From the NCBI GenBank assembly GCA_023475165.1, contig JAMCWA010000060.1:1-64000 (forward strand): a stretch of DNA of 64,000 bases, given 5' to 3'. The position numbers were made by a program, and so were the translations under genes. Within the stretch, counting starts at the first letter, position 1, and every line of letters begins with the position of its first letter. Under the pieces are notes generated by a model that was given only the letters and a program-made list of their open reading frames with translations, made no database searches and was not told the DNA's origin. The stretch comes from Bacillota bacterium. GTDB taxonomy: Bacteria; Bacillota; Sulfobacillia; JAMCWA01. Positions 36,560-45,899 of the stretch are shown piece after piece.

Positions 36560-38422
36560 TCAAGAAACCCAGGGCGGCCCACTTGGGTCTATACCCTTTG
36601 CCTGTGAACCTTTACTGCGGCTCATCAACTGGTGAAATTCTTGTACCAGTTCCGGGTCTAAGACCCCCCCGGCTTCGTTGATCCTCTTTTCAATTTCCAG
36701 GAGTCTTTGGCGCCGCCGGTTTTCTTTTAGCGCCCCAATCAAGGCCTTGAGGGCACGGGCGGGTTGATCATAGCTGATGGTCTCCAAAGACAGACGCGAA
36801 ACCAACTCCAACAAGGAGCGATCTTGAGAATCCCCCGGGGCAAACCAACTGTCCTGGCTTGTTGAGTCCTGCGAGAAGGATAGTTTCTGAAAGAGTAGCT
36901 GGCAGGACTCATCGCTGAAGTCCTCCTTCTCCAATTGACTCCGGCCCTGTTCCCTCAATTCCGGCCGTTGCAAGAGGAGCTTAAGAATCTCTCGTTCGGT
37001 TTTCACCCGGCCATCATATCCATTATTTTCTACTTCATCACGGTTGGTATTATGCCCCTTTTTCCCAGTTCTATCCCAGTTTTCCCTCTTCTTTCGGGGC
37101 AAACCTTGTTTTTTCACCTGAAATCTTATCGTCTCTTCGGGAACCCCCAGTCGGATGGCCGCCATTTCCAGGAAAACCTGAGCTTCGACGGGGTCTTCGA
37201 TAGCCCTCAAGATGAGAATGACCCGTTGAGTGGCCTCAAGACGGCTCCGGGGATTGCTTCGGTCCAGGTTACGGAGGGCCTGCTCCATTCTATACTCCAT
37301 GACTGGGACAGCTTCCGTCAGCAGGCGGCGAAACTCCTGGGGCCCTTTCTTTCGGAGGAATTCATCGGGATCCTTCCCTTCCGGGATCTCGATGATCCTG
37401 ACCCGGCTCCCCAATTCCCGAAGGATTTCGATCCCTCTCTGGGTGGCCGAAAAGCCGGCCGCATCACTGTCGTAGGAAAAGATGATCTCTTCGGCCAGCG
37501 TGGAGAGGGAGTGGGCCTGTTCCCTGGTCAAGGCCGTCCCCAGAGAAGCCACAGCGTTCCTAAAACCAAATTGGTGCGCCATAAGGACATCCAGATACCC
37601 TTCCATAACAATGGCCTGGCCTGTCTGCCTAATGCCGGCCCGGGCCTGGGCCAACCCATACCAGTTATTCCCTTTCTTAAATATCTTTCCCTCTGGGGAA
37701 TTCAAGTACTTTGGTTGTGAGTCGTCCAGGACCCGCCCCCCGAAGCCTATGACCTGGCCGCGGTGGTCCTGAATAGGAAACATGATTCGGCCCCGGAAGC
37801 GGTCGTAGTAATTGCTCCCCTCCGGTGAAGGGCCGGTATTGGCAAGTGAATCCTCCGCCGCCTTCATGATGAGCCCGGCCTCCAGTAGAGACTCCACCGA
37901 AAAACCCTTCCGCAGCAGGCTCCTCAGGAGCCCATCCCGGACAGGCGGGGCAAACCCCAGTTGGAATTGAACAATGGACCCCTGAGAAACTTCCCTCCGA
38001 GAAAGGTAATCCCTGGCCCGCTGGGCGGAGGGAGAATTCAGTAGAATCCAATGATAGTAACGGGCCGCCTGATCCAAGGCCCGGTAAACTGGTTCCTTCC
38101 AGGCGGCCTGGTCGCCCTCCCTCCTGACCGGCAGGGAGAGGCCAGCTCGCCGGGCCAGGAATTCTACAGCTTGCGGGAAATCCAGCCCTTCCTTGCGCAT
38201 TATGAAAGAGAAGACATCTCCAGAAGCTTGACACCCAAAGCAATAAAAGAGCTGCTTTTCCACCGAGACGCTGAAGGAGGGGGTCTTTTCGGCGTGAAAG
38301 GGGCAAAGCCCATAGAGCCGGCTACCGGTCTTCTTCAGGCGAACATAATCGGAGATGACGTCGGCGATATCGCTCTTGCCTCGGACCTCCTCCAAAAATT
38401 CGTCTCCCCAATAGCCCTTCAT
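36560..38422 (-). CDS. dnaG: DNA primase DnaG
   Basis: A 620-residue primase. The N-terminal zinc-binding domain has Cys40, His43, Cys61 and Cys64 (CPFHAEKTPSFSV ... YCFGC). The catalytic core shows YYDRFRGRIMFPI and GFGGRVL, and the TOPRIM acidic motifs EGYLDVL and SYDSDAAG. The C-terminal third is the helicase-binding domain, after a polar linker rich in Lys/Asn/Gly (~440-475). It makes RNA primers at the replication fork. ATG 38422 follows AGGGGT with 7-nt spacing. Confidence 0.96.
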   Translation of the reverse strand: MKGYWGDEFLEEVRGKSDIADVISDYVRLKKTGSRLYGLCPFHAEKTPSFSVSVEKQLFYCFGCQASGDVFSFIMRKEGLDFPQAVEFLARRAGLSLPVRREGDQAAWKEPVYRALDQAARYYHWILLNSPSAQRARDYLSRREVSQGSIVQFQLGFAPPVRDGLLRSLLRKGFSVESLLEAGLIMKAAEDSLANTGPSPEGSNYYDRFRGRIMFPIQDHRGQVIGFGGRVLDDSQPKYLNSPEGKIFKKGNNWYGLAQARAGIRQTGQAIVMEGYLDVLMAHQFGFRNAVASLGTALTREQAHSLSTLAEEIIFSYDSDAAGFSATQRGIEILRELGSRVRIIEIPEGKDPDEFLRKKGPQEFRRLLTEAVPVMEYRMEQALRNLDRSNPRSRLEATQRVILILRAIEDPVEAQVFLEMAAIRLGVPEETIRFQVKKQGLPRKKRENWDRTGKKGHNTNRDEVENNGYDGRVKTEREILKLLLQRPELREQGRSQLEKEDFSDESCQLLFQKLSFSQDSTSQDSWFAPGDSQDRSLLELVSRLSLETISYDQPARALKALIGALKENRRRQRLLEIEKRINEAGGVLDPELVQEFHQLMSRSKGSQAKGIDPSGPPWVS

Positions 38423-38733
38423 ATTGAACACCCCTGGTGCCCTGTTGGATCATCAAAAGGGCCACATGTCTTTACGAGAGTGTGACCGCCGTAAAGGAAT
38501 TATCTTCCTCCCGTCGCCTCCAGCGCCAGACCCCCACTAAAAAACTCATCCACTGAAGGATGAGACATCCAGAGTCTTGGTCTGGGCCAATCCTGGCAAT
38601 TAATTCTTCGGTTAAACCGACGACGTCTCCCCCCCGGAACCGCGCCAACGGTTTTTACTTTTATCTTATATTCGGCAAAAATTCTCCTGTACCTTCTTTT
38701 CCACGAGGGATTTTTAATTTGTCTGCAAAAACC
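38423..38733. other. 311-bp non-coding region between dgt and dnaG
   Basis: On the minus strand it holds an AT-rich block (38650-38730), a GC-rich middle, and a clear terminator at 38539-38564, then about 115 bp leading to dnaG with an inverted repeat TTTACG/CGTAAA (38471-38476, 38490-38495). The dnaG-rpoD promoter should lie in the last part, but I see no convincing -35/-10 pair. Confidence 0.5.
38539..38564 (-). terminator. Terminator downstream of dgt, upstream of dnaG
   Basis: CTCATCC pairs with GGATGAG (38564-38558 with 38551-38545) around a 6-nt loop, then six T residues (38544-38539). It lies 170 nt past the dgt stop, an unusually long 3' region, so a leader-type attenuator is an alternative reading. 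Confidence 0.75.
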
Positions 38734-39726
38734 TCATTCGGCCGAGCTCCACGGTTCTGGTAGGAAATACTCGCGAAACTTGAGCAGAGCAAACCGATCG
38801 GTCATACCTGAAACATAATCCAGAACCGCTACCTCCTGGGGCCAATCGGGGGAACGACTCTCCAATTCCTCCGGATTCTTCAGATAAAAAAGATAGAGCT
38901 GCTCCACCACCCGCATGGCCTTGGTCTCCTCCTTCTTGGCCAGGGACCCAACGTATACCCGATCAAAGAGGAATTGCCGCAGTCCATCGGCAACTTCTCG
39001 CAACCCAGGACTGAGTTTCACTTCCCTTTGGCCCCAACTGCTGACGATAATATCCCGCACCAGGGTATTGATGCGTTGGGAATGGGTGTAGCCCAAGGTC
39101 TTCAGTAGGTTGGTAGGTACATCAGCCAGCTGGAGAATCCCTCCTCGCAAGGCATCGTCCAAGTCATGGTTGATGTAGGCCACCCGATCAGCCTGACGCA
39201 CTGCCTGTCCCTCCAGGGTGGCCGGCCAGATCGGTCCGGTGTGGTTCAGGATCCCGTCGCGCACCTCCCAGGTAAGGTTCAGACCCGTCCCCTGTTCCAA
39301 AACCTCCACCACCCTCAGGCTCTGCTCATTGTGACGAAAGCCGCCGGAACAAAGCTCGTTCAAAACCCGCTCGCCGGCATGCCCAAAGGGGGTATGGCCC
39401 AGGTCATGTCCCAGGGCAATGGCCTCGGTCAGATCATCATTCAAACGAAGGGCCTTGGCGATGGTCCTGGCAATCTGGGCCACCTCCAGGGTGTGGGTAA
39501 GGCGATTCCGGTAGTGATCCCCCGTCGGAATGATGAAGACCTGGGTCTTGCCCTGAAGACGACGGAAGGCCTTGGAATGAACGATCCGGTCGCGATCGCG
39601 CTGGAAGGAAGTCCGTACCGGGCAGGGTTCTTCTTCCCTTTCCCTTCCCCGACTCCGGCCACTTTTGGCGGCAAAAGGAGAGAGGAGCCTCCCTTCCAGC
39701 TCCTCCGTCATCTCCCTGATTTCCAT
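38734..39726 (-). CDS. dgt: dGTPase-like HD triphosphohydrolase
   Basis: A 330-residue HD-domain protein of the deoxyguanosine-triphosphatase-like family, which removes triphosphate from dNTPs. Motifs: DRDRIVHSKAFRRLQGKTQVF, HYRNRLTHTLEVAQIA (His78), the HD pair 107-108 in ALGHDLGHTPFGH, and the last metal Asp in VAYINHDLDDALRGG. Dgt-type genes near dnaG and rpoD are common in Clostridia. ATG 39726 follows GAGGTGAG. It starts 47 bp after ppdK, likely co-transcribed. Confidence 0.92.
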   Translation of the reverse strand: MEIREMTEELEGRLLSPFAAKSGRSRGREREEEPCPVRTSFQRDRDRIVHSKAFRRLQGKTQVFIIPTGDHYRNRLTHTLEVAQIARTIAKALRLNDDLTEAIALGHDLGHTPFGHAGERVLNELCSGGFRHNEQSLRVVEVLEQGTGLNLTWEVRDGILNHTGPIWPATLEGQAVRQADRVAYINHDLDDALRGGILQLADVPTNLLKTLGYTHSQRINTLVRDIIVSSWGQREVKLSPGLREVADGLRQFLFDRVYVGSLAKKEETKAMRVVEQLYLFYLKNPEELESRSPDWPQEVAVLDYVSGMTDRFALLKFREYFLPEPWSSAE

Positions 39727-39745
39727 AGGAATCTCACCTCTATGG

Positions 39746-39778
39746 CCGAGCGCAGTTCGTTAGCCCTCTCCTCTAGGA
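39746..39778 (+). repeat. Solo right end of the modular repeat between ppdK and dgt
   Basis: CGCAGTTCGTTAGCCCTCTC plus CTCTAGG resembles the shared right end (CGCAGTTCGTCAGCAGTCTC then CTAGG). It fills the short ppdK-dgt spacer, and CTA at 39773-39775 is the stop codon of ppdK. Confidence 0.6.
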
Positions 39779-42439
39779 ATTGCTTCCGGGCTTCCTCTCC
39801 CTTTCCCGAATCCTAGCCTGGGCGGCGGCCAGGCGGGCGATGGGTACCCGGTAAGGCGAAGCGCTGACATAATTCAATTCCGAGTCATGGCAAAAGGCGA
39901 TGGACTGCGGATCACCGCCGTGTTCCCCGCAGATGCCCACCTTCAGCCCTGGTCGCGTCTGGCGCCCGCTACCGGTGGCCATGCGGATGAGCTGGCCCAC
40001 CCCCTCGCCATCCAGGACCATGAAGGGGTTTTCTGGCAGAATCTTTTCGTGCAGGTAGTGGTGCAGGAATCTGGCCTCGGCGTCATCACGGCTGAAACCG
40101 AAAGTAGTCTGGGTCAGGTCATTGGTGCCAAATGAGAAGAACTCGGCTTCCCTGGCAATCTCCCCGGCGGTCAGGGCCGCCCTGGGAACTTCAATCATGG
40201 TTCCAATGAGGTAGTGGAAGCGTTGGCCCGTTTCAGCCATGACCTCCTCGGCTACTCGGATTATCCGCTCCTTTAAGACCTTTAGTTCGTTAACGTGGCC
40301 CACCAGTGGAAGCATGACCTCCGGTACTAGGGAGGTCCCTTCCTGCAGAAGCCGGACCGCCGCCTGAAAGATGGCCCGCACCTGCATTTCATAGATTTCC
40401 GGGTAAACCAGACCCAAACGGCAGCCGCGAAAACCCAGCATGGGGTTAGCTTCCGCCAGGGAGCGGGCCTTACGCAAAAGGTCTTCCTTCTCCTTGATCT
40501 GGGCCGCGCTGGCCCCCCGGCCCCTCAAATTGGCCAGTTCCTCCAAGAGCTCCTCCCGGTCCGGTAAGAACTCGTGAAGGGGGGGATCCAGGAGCCTTAT
40601 GGTCACTGGAAACCCCTGCATGGCCCGAAAGATCCCCTCAAAGTCACCCTGCTGCATCGGCAAGAGACGACTGAGGGCCCCCTTCCTTTCTTCGCTGGTT
40701 TCAGCCATGATCATCTCCTGGACCACCGGCAGACGATCCTGGGCCATAAACATGTGCTCGGTCCGGCAGAGACCGATGCCCTCCGCCCCCAGTTCTCGGG
40801 CCTTGGCAGCATCTTCCGGGGTATCAGCGTTGGCCCGCACCCCCAGAGAGCGAATCCCGTCAGCCCAGGTTAGAAGCGTCCGGAATTCCGGGCTCAGCCT
40901 GGGCTCCACCTTGGGGACATCGCCGGGGATGACCCGTCCCGTCGCCCCATCAATGGTGATGATATCTCCTTCCCGCAGGACCAGGGTCCCAACAGTAACG
41001 GTCTTTCCCTCCAGATCGATCCGCAAAGCCTCGCAGCCCACCACGCATGGTTTGCCCATACCCCGAGCCACAATGGCGGCGTGGCAGGTCATCCCGCCCC
41101 GGCTGGTGAGAATACCCCGGGCGGCCACAATACCATGCATGTCATCGGGAGCTGTCTCCGGGCGAACCAGGATCACCTTTTCACCATGGCCACCTTTGCT
41201 CTCCGCCTCATCGGCGTCGAAAACGATGCCCCCTGTGGCCGCCCCTGGCGAAGCCGGGAGACCGGTGGCAATGGCCTGGGTCTGGCTGGAAGGATCGATT
41301 CCACGGTGCAGGAGTTGAACCACCTGTTCTGGCTCCACCCGTAAGAGGGCCGCTTCCTTGCTTATCTTGCCCTCTTCCACCAAGTCGACTGCGATCTTGA
41401 CGGCTGCCGCGGCCGAACGCTTGCCGTTCCGGGTCTGCAGCATGAACAGCCGTCCTTTTTCCACGGTGAATTCGATGTCCTGCATGTCGCCGTAGTGTTC
41501 CTCCAGCAGTTCCGTCACCCTGACCAAATGGTGGTACGCCTCGGGAAGATCCTCTTTCAACTTGGCCACCGGTAACGGCGTCCGCAACCCGGCCACGACG
41601 TCCTCACCTTGGGCGTTCGTCAGGTATTCTCCATAAAGGACCTTTTCGCCGGTGGAAGGATTTCGCGTGAAGACCACCCCGGTCCCGGAATCATTCCCCA
41701 TGTTGCCAAAAACCATGGATTGGACATTAACGGCAGTACCCAGGTTATCCGGGATCTTATGGATCTGCCGGTAGAGGACGGCCCTCGGGTTATCCCAGGA
41801 ATCAAAAACGGCCCGGATGGCCATGATCAACTGCTCCCGGGGTGCCTGAGGGAAAGCGTAACCAGTGTCCCTTAGGATCAGGGCCAGGTAATCCTGGACC
41901 ACCTGCCGCAAAACAGTCGCCGGAATTTCCTGGTCATATTGCACCCCGATCTTTTCCTTATGCTGCTCCAGAATCTGCTCGAAGCGGCGGTGTTCCAGGT
42001 GCAAAACCACATTGCCGAACATCTGGATGAAGCGTCGATAGGAGTCATAGGCGAAACGTGGGTTACCGGTGTTGGCGCTCAACCCCTCCACTGTTTCATC
42101 GTTCAAGCCCAGGTTAAGGATGGTATCCATCATGCCGGGCATGGAGATCGCGGCCCCCGAACGAACGGAAACCAAAAGGGGGTTCTCGCGCCGACCAAAT
42201 ACCTTCCCCGTCTTCCTCTCCAGTTGACCCAAGGACCGGTCCAAATCATCCTCTAACCCCGTCGGAAACCTCCGACCGAGGGCGTTATATTCATTGCAGA
42301 CCGCAGTGGTAATGGTAAATCCGGGAGGTACCGGCAATCCAATCCTGGTCATTTCCGCCAAGTTGGCCCCTTTCCCCCCCAAAAGCCCTCGCCATTCCGC
42401 CCGACCCTCTTCAAAGAGATAGATCCCTTTCCCTGTCAC
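39773..42439 (-). CDS. ppdK: Pyruvate, phosphate dikinase
   Basis: The 888-residue enzyme interconverts pyruvate + ATP + phosphate and PEP + AMP + pyrophosphate. The N-terminal ATP-grasp domain (GGKGANLAEMTRIGLPVPPGF, RSGAAISMPGMMDTILNLG) is followed by the swivelling phospho-His domain with His453 and the regulatory Thr451 (GGMTCHAA). The C-terminal PEP/pyruvate barrel has GLCRTEHMF, RLLDPPLHEF and GICGEHGGDP. GTG 42439 follows AAGGAGGT. The regulator of Thr451 is encoded immediately upstream. Its stop codon lies in a repeat end. Confidence 0.97.
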   Translation of the reverse strand: MTGKGIYLFEEGRAEWRGLLGGKGANLAEMTRIGLPVPPGFTITTAVCNEYNALGRRFPTGLEDDLDRSLGQLERKTGKVFGRRENPLLVSVRSGAAISMPGMMDTILNLGLNDETVEGLSANTGNPRFAYDSYRRFIQMFGNVVLHLEHRRFEQILEQHKEKIGVQYDQEIPATVLRQVVQDYLALILRDTGYAFPQAPREQLIMAIRAVFDSWDNPRAVLYRQIHKIPDNLGTAVNVQSMVFGNMGNDSGTGVVFTRNPSTGEKVLYGEYLTNAQGEDVVAGLRTPLPVAKLKEDLPEAYHHLVRVTELLEEHYGDMQDIEFTVEKGRLFMLQTRNGKRSAAAAVKIAVDLVEEGKISKEAALLRVEPEQVVQLLHRGIDPSSQTQAIATGLPASPGAATGGIVFDADEAESKGGHGEKVILVRPETAPDDMHGIVAARGILTSRGGMTCHAAIVARGMGKPCVVGCEALRIDLEGKTVTVGTLVLREGDIITIDGATGRVIPGDVPKVEPRLSPEFRTLLTWADGIRSLGVRANADTPEDAAKARELGAEGIGLCRTEHMFMAQDRLPVVQEMIMAETSEERKGALSRLLPMQQGDFEGIFRAMQGFPVTIRLLDPPLHEFLPDREELLEELANLRGRGASAAQIKEKEDLLRKARSLAEANPMLGFRGCRLGLVYPEIYEMQVRAIFQAAVRLLQEGTSLVPEVMLPLVGHVNELKVLKERIIRVAEEVMAETGQRFHYLIGTMIEVPRAALTAGEIAREAEFFSFGTNDLTQTTFGFSRDDAEARFLHHYLHEKILPENPFMVLDGEGVGQLIRMATGSGRQTRPGLKVGICGEHGGDPQSIAFCHDSELNYVSASPYRVPIARLAAAQARIRERERKPGSNS

Positions 42440-42536
42440 CGGTCAGACCTCCTTAAAAGTTGCCTTTTACAGCGATCTCTCAAGAAACTGTGGACCTTCC
42501 TCCATCTTAACTTCTTACTTCCGTAGTTAGCAACAA

Positions 42537-42568
42537 AGGAGATGGGGTTTTTTCAGCGGTCTCCCAGG
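42537..42568 (-). repeat. Solo left end of the modular repeat between the PDRP gene and ppdK
   Basis: The reverse complement reads CTGGGAGACCGCTGAAAAAA then CCCCATC, the shared left end. It starts two bases after the stop codon of the upstream regulator gene. No interior or right end is present. Confidence 0.65.
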
Positions 42569-42569
42569 G

Positions 42570-43382
42570 TCAAGCTTTGCTTTCCCGTTTCAGCAATTCC
42601 ACGATGAGACTGGCCGTCTCCTCAACGGCCCGATCCGTGACGTCCACGACGCTACAGCCCAGACGCCGGAAGACGCCATCGGCGTATTCCAGCTCTCTGA
42701 GGATACGTTCCGGATCGGCGTAACTCGCCCCTACGCTCAGGCCCAAGGCCTTCAGACGTTCCACGCGAATCCTCTGCAATTGGCGAGGTGAAACTGTCAG
42801 GCCCACCACCTTACCAGGGGAAAGGGAGAAGAGTTCCTTCGGTGGCGGTACTTCCGGTACCAGGGGAAAATTGGCCACCTTGTAACCCCGTTGGGCCAGG
42901 TAGAGGCTGACTGGGGTCTTGGAGGATCGAGAAACGCCGACGAGGACCGCATCGGCTCGTTCCAGCCCCCGGGCATCCTTGCCGTCATCGTATTTTACGG
43001 TGTATTCCACTGCCTCCACTCGCCGGAAATATTCCTCGTCCATCTTGTGCACAAGACCCGGCTTCAGCCTGGGACCGGCCTGAAACATGGTGGAAAGTGC
43101 CGTCAAAACCGGGCCCATGATGTCGACATTGGGGATACCCAGCGCATCGGCCTCGTTCTTCAACGCCTCCCGCAGTTCCGGCAGGACGATGGTGAAGATG
43201 ATGGCAGCGACCGCCTCATGGGCCTCCTCGACCACCCGATGGATGTCTACCAGACTGCTGACATGAGAGACGCGACGAATCTCCACATGGCCGGAATTGA
43301 ACTGGCTGACCGCCGCCCTGGTAACCAGTTCGGCCGTCTCGCCGATGGCATCAGAAACTACATATACTATGGGCTGGATCAT
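42570..43382 (-). CDS. Pyruvate, phosphate dikinase regulatory protein (PDRP, DUF299)
   Basis: A 270-residue bifunctional kinase/phosphorylase that in characterised homologues uses ADP to phosphorylate the active-site Thr of PPDK and phosphate to remove it again. The P-loop-like motif GVSRSSKT is at 149-156, the N-terminus has YVVSDAIGETAELVTRAA, and the C-terminus ends VTDRAVEETASLIVEL. The gene directly precedes ppdK, so target and regulator are co-transcribed. The CcpN-type regulator often found beside it in Bacillota is not in this window. ATG 43382 follows GGGAGGA. Confidence 0.94.
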   Translation of the reverse strand: MIQPIVYVVSDAIGETAELVTRAAVSQFNSGHVEIRRVSHVSSLVDIHRVVEEAHEAVAAIIFTIVLPELREALKNEADALGIPNVDIMGPVLTALSTMFQAGPRLKPGLVHKMDEEYFRRVEAVEYTVKYDDGKDARGLERADAVLVGVSRSSKTPVSLYLAQRGYKVANFPLVPEVPPPKELFSLSPGKVVGLTVSPRQLQRIRVERLKALGLSVGASYADPERILRELEYADGVFRRLGCSVVDVTDRAVEETASLIVELLKRESKA

Positions 43383-43486
43383 GATAACGTCCTCCCACGG
43401 CGAATACTTGGTCTAATACGCCACGCAGGTCGTCATTTCCTTCTGAAAACCATTTTTCTGAAAGACATTTTCCAAAAAACAATAAG

Positions 43487-43512
43487 CCCGTCCCGAAAGC
43501 TCTCGGGACGGG
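43487..43512 (-). terminator. Terminator of the yqfC-to-DUF4342 gene series
   Basis: Perfect 10-bp stem CCCGTCCCGA / TCGGGACGGG with a 6-nt loop, then CTTATTGTTTTTT on the minus strand, 25 nt after the DUF4342 stop. Confidence 0.85.
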
Positions 43513-43536
43513 AAAACCCACGATTCCACCCGTTCA

Positions 43537-43938
43537 TTACGTCTCCTCTGTCCCAGGCGGCTGGGGGCCGTTCTTCTTGGGACGTTCCAATTCTATGGTG
43601 GAACGAGTGGCCAGGGCCGCCACTACTCCGGCCGCCGCCAAGTAAGGTGCAGCCAGGACCCCAATCGCCCCAACGGTCACCGGGATCTCCACCACCGTCT
43701 GACCGTCCTGCTTGACCTTGATCCTGGTAGCGTTTCCTTCCTGGAAGAGAGCGGCAAGCTTTCCCGATATCTCACCGGCCACCCCCTGCACCCGATCTAC
43801 CCAGCCTCCCCTTTCCTCCAGGTGGATGAGGGCCTGGACGACGTCGCCATTGGCACCGTCCAGAGCCGCCTTGGCCTCCTTGTAGCTGACCCCTGTTCTC
43901 TCACGGATGGCATCAATTTTCCGAAGTTCCTCTTCCAT
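43537..43938 (-). CDS. DUF4342 protein with UBA/TS-N-like helical domain
   Basis: A 133-residue protein. The N-terminal ~45 residues (IDAIRERTGVSYKEAKAALDGANGDVVQALIHLEE) look like the EF-Ts/NAC-type UBA three-helix fold. The middle is a small beta domain (ATRIKVKQDGQTVVEIPVT) and a hydrophobic helix follows (VTVGAIGVLAAPYLAAAGVVAAL), with a polar tail. This is the DUF4342 layout; its role is unknown, possibly membrane-associated. ATG 43938 follows GGAGGGAAGG. It is 16 bp behind recO, thus in the same operon. Confidence 0.85.
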   Translation of the reverse strand: MEEELRKIDAIRERTGVSYKEAKAALDGANGDVVQALIHLEERGGWVDRVQGVAGEISGKLAALFQEGNATRIKVKQDGQTVVEIPVTVGAIGVLAAPYLAAAGVVAALATRSTIELERPKKNGPQPPGTEET

Positions 43939-43954
43939 AACCTTCCCTCCAAAC

Positions 43955-44725
43955 CTATATTTCATCAGGTTTAACCGCCAAGTGCAAGAACTCCCGCGCC
44001 CTGGGGCGTTTCTCCAGCCGCTCATCAATGTAGGCCTCCAAGAGACGCTCCAACTCCGCCATCTGTTCTGGCTGCGGACGGAATCTGGACAGAGTCGGCC
44101 AGGTTGCCGTCAAGAGGAATTGGAGCGAGGCCAGACCTCCCGCGGATAAACCCATAACCTTTTCCGCTTCCCTACTGCACCGCGGGCATAGGACACCACC
44201 CAAAGCCGGGCTGAAAGCGGGGGGTGCCGACTTCGCCCCGCCATCCAGCACCGCCCCGCAATTGACGCACTGTCCAAGCTCTGGGCGGAAGCCCACCGAG
44301 GTTAATAACTGCAATTGGAAGAAGCGTAGACCAATCTCCGGCGGCTTATCCTGAGACAAGAAGCGAAAAAATTCCAACAGGAGGTAAAAAACCGCCGGGC
44401 TTTTGTCCCTCTCCTGGCTAAACTCATCCACCAGTTCGGCGGCATAAGAGGAAAAGACCATCTTGGTCAGGTCCTCCCGCAGACTGCGGAAGGATTCAGT
44501 GATTTCACCCTGGCTGACAGTATCCAGGCCCTTGCCGGGAAAAAGAAGGAGATGGCTATGAGAAAAGGGTTGGCTGGGGGCCAGAAGACGGTTCCTGGAT
44601 CTTCTGGCCCCTCTGGCCACCGCCCGAATCTTCCCATCTTCCAGGGAAAAAAGGGTCAGGAGCTTGTCAGCCTCATTTAAGTCCTGACTTTTTAAGACCA
44701 GGGCCTCTGCCCGGTAAGAGTTCAA
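43955..44725 (-). CDS. recO: DNA repair protein RecO
   Basis: A 256-residue recombination mediator that helps load RecA with RecR. The N-terminal OB fold has YRAEALVLKSQDLNEADKLLTLFS; the centre is helical, and the zinc-binding CxxC pairs are in CVNCG and CPRC. TTG 44725 follows GGTGGCGGTGGG. In most relatives recO follows era directly; here a class B repeat separates them. Confidence 0.93.
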   Translation of the reverse strand: MNSYRAEALVLKSQDLNEADKLLTLFSLEDGKIRAVARGARRSRNRLLAPSQPFSHSHLLLFPGKGLDTVSQGEITESFRSLREDLTKMVFSSYAAELVDEFSQERDKSPAVFYLLLEFFRFLSQDKPPEIGLRFFQLQLLTSVGFRPELGQCVNCGAVLDGGAKSAPPAFSPALGGVLCPRCSREAEKVMGLSAGGLASLQFLLTATWPTLSRFRPQPEQMAELERLLEAYIDERLEKRPRAREFLHLAVKPDEI

Positions 44726-44791
44726 GAATACCCACCGCCACCCTCTAGCTTAACCAAGGGGAAATGTAATCATGCCTGACGCCAGGATCTG

Positions 44792-44962
44792 CCCTCAAAC
44801 AAGCCAGTTACTTCCAGGGCGCCGCTCGGGCGTTGCCGTCCTCGCTTTCGGTCATCTTCGCCGACCGTATCACGGCAGAGCTTCAGCCCTCCGGTGGGCT
44901 CCGCACTTCGGACCGGCGTGGCCTCTAACACCTGCCGCGAGCGGCGGTCGACTCCCTTTCTG
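44792..44962 (+). repeat. Left half of a class B repeat element between era and recO
   Basis: CCCTCAAACAAGCCAGTTAC then TTCCAGGGCGCCGC, CGGGCGTTGCCGTCCTCGC and TTTCGGTCATCTTCGCCGACC match the left ~100 bp of the copy at 58360-58663, with scattered changes. The second half is replaced or lost. Frames in it are not genes. Confidence 0.75.
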
Positions 44963-44963
44963 G

Positions 44964-45884
44964 TCAATCCCTCTCCCCATCCCGGACCAGGTTCAGGTCG
45001 TAGCCAAAGCCGCGTAGACTGGTCTCCTGGTTACGCCAGTCCTTCCTCAGCTTCACCCAGATGTCGAGGTAAATCCGGTTACCGAAAAGGCTTTCCATCT
45101 CCTGACGGGCCAGGGTGCCGATCTCCTTTAGACGCCGACCACCTTCTCCCACCAGTATTCCCTTTTGCGACTCCCGTTCCGCATAGAGAAGCGCCCGGAT
45201 GTAGAGGAAATCACCCTTTTCCCGGAATTCCTCCACCTCTACCGCCACTGAATGAGGAACTTCGTCTCGGGTCAGCTGGAGGACTTTCTCCCGAATCAGT
45301 TCCCCAGCCAAGACCCGTTCCGGTTGATCAGTGACCTGATCCGGCGGGTAATACATAGGACCAGCAGGGAGCAATCTCAGAAGATCACTGGTCAGGCGAT
45401 CCAGGTTCTCTCCCTGCAAAGCCGAGATAGGCAGGACCCCGGCAAAATCCGCCAGTGAGGAGTAGGCCGCCATGATCCCGGGGATGGCCGCAGCCTTAAC
45501 TCGGTCAATCTTGTTGACGGCCAAAAAGACCGGGGTCTTGGTCTCCCTCAATAACGAGGAAATGAAATGGTCACCGGCCCCGGGGGCGGTCGTGGCTTCC
45601 ACCACCAGGAGGATTACATCTACCTCGGTCAAGGTCTCTTTGGCTACTCCCACCATGTAGCGACCCAGTTTGTGCTGTGGCCGGTGGATTCCCGGGGTGT
45701 CCAGGAAAATGATCTGAGCGTCGGCTCGTGTCAAGACCCCCAGGATACGATTCCGGGTGGTCTGGGGTTTATCGGAGACGATAGCGATCTTTTGCCCTAT
45801 GAGGGCGTTAACCAGGGTCGATTTGCCCACATTCGGTCGCCCAACCACAGCGGCAAAGCCCGAACGAAAGTTAGTTTCCTGCAT
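44964..45884 (-). CDS. era: GTPase Era
   Basis: A 306-residue GTPase that binds 16S rRNA and assists small-subunit assembly. G1 is GRPNVGKST (15-23), G2 lies in DKPQTTRNRILG, G3 is DTPG, and G4 is NKID near 123. The C-terminal KH domain has KGILVGEGGRRLKEIGTLARQEMESLFGNRIYLDIWVKLRKDWR. ATG 45884 follows GGGAGGG. A repeat array lies between it and the DUF3048 gene upstream. Confidence 0.96.
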   Translation of the reverse strand: MQETNFRSGFAAVVGRPNVGKSTLVNALIGQKIAIVSDKPQTTRNRILGVLTRADAQIIFLDTPGIHRPQHKLGRYMVGVAKETLTEVDVILLVVEATTAPGAGDHFISSLLRETKTPVFLAVNKIDRVKAAAIPGIMAAYSSLADFAGVLPISALQGENLDRLTSDLLRLLPAGPMYYPPDQVTDQPERVLAGELIREKVLQLTRDEVPHSVAVEVEEFREKGDFLYIRALLYAERESQKGILVGEGGRRLKEIGTLARQEMESLFGNRIYLDIWVKLRKDWRNQETSLRGFGYDLNLVRDGERD

Positions 45885-45899
45885 GAAACCCTCCCGGGC

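Noticed and set aside
38636-38644. GGAACCGCG on the plus strand, like a T-box motif
   Set aside because: No downstream plus-strand gene, no upstream specifier-loop structure, and the flanking GGGTGG is missing.
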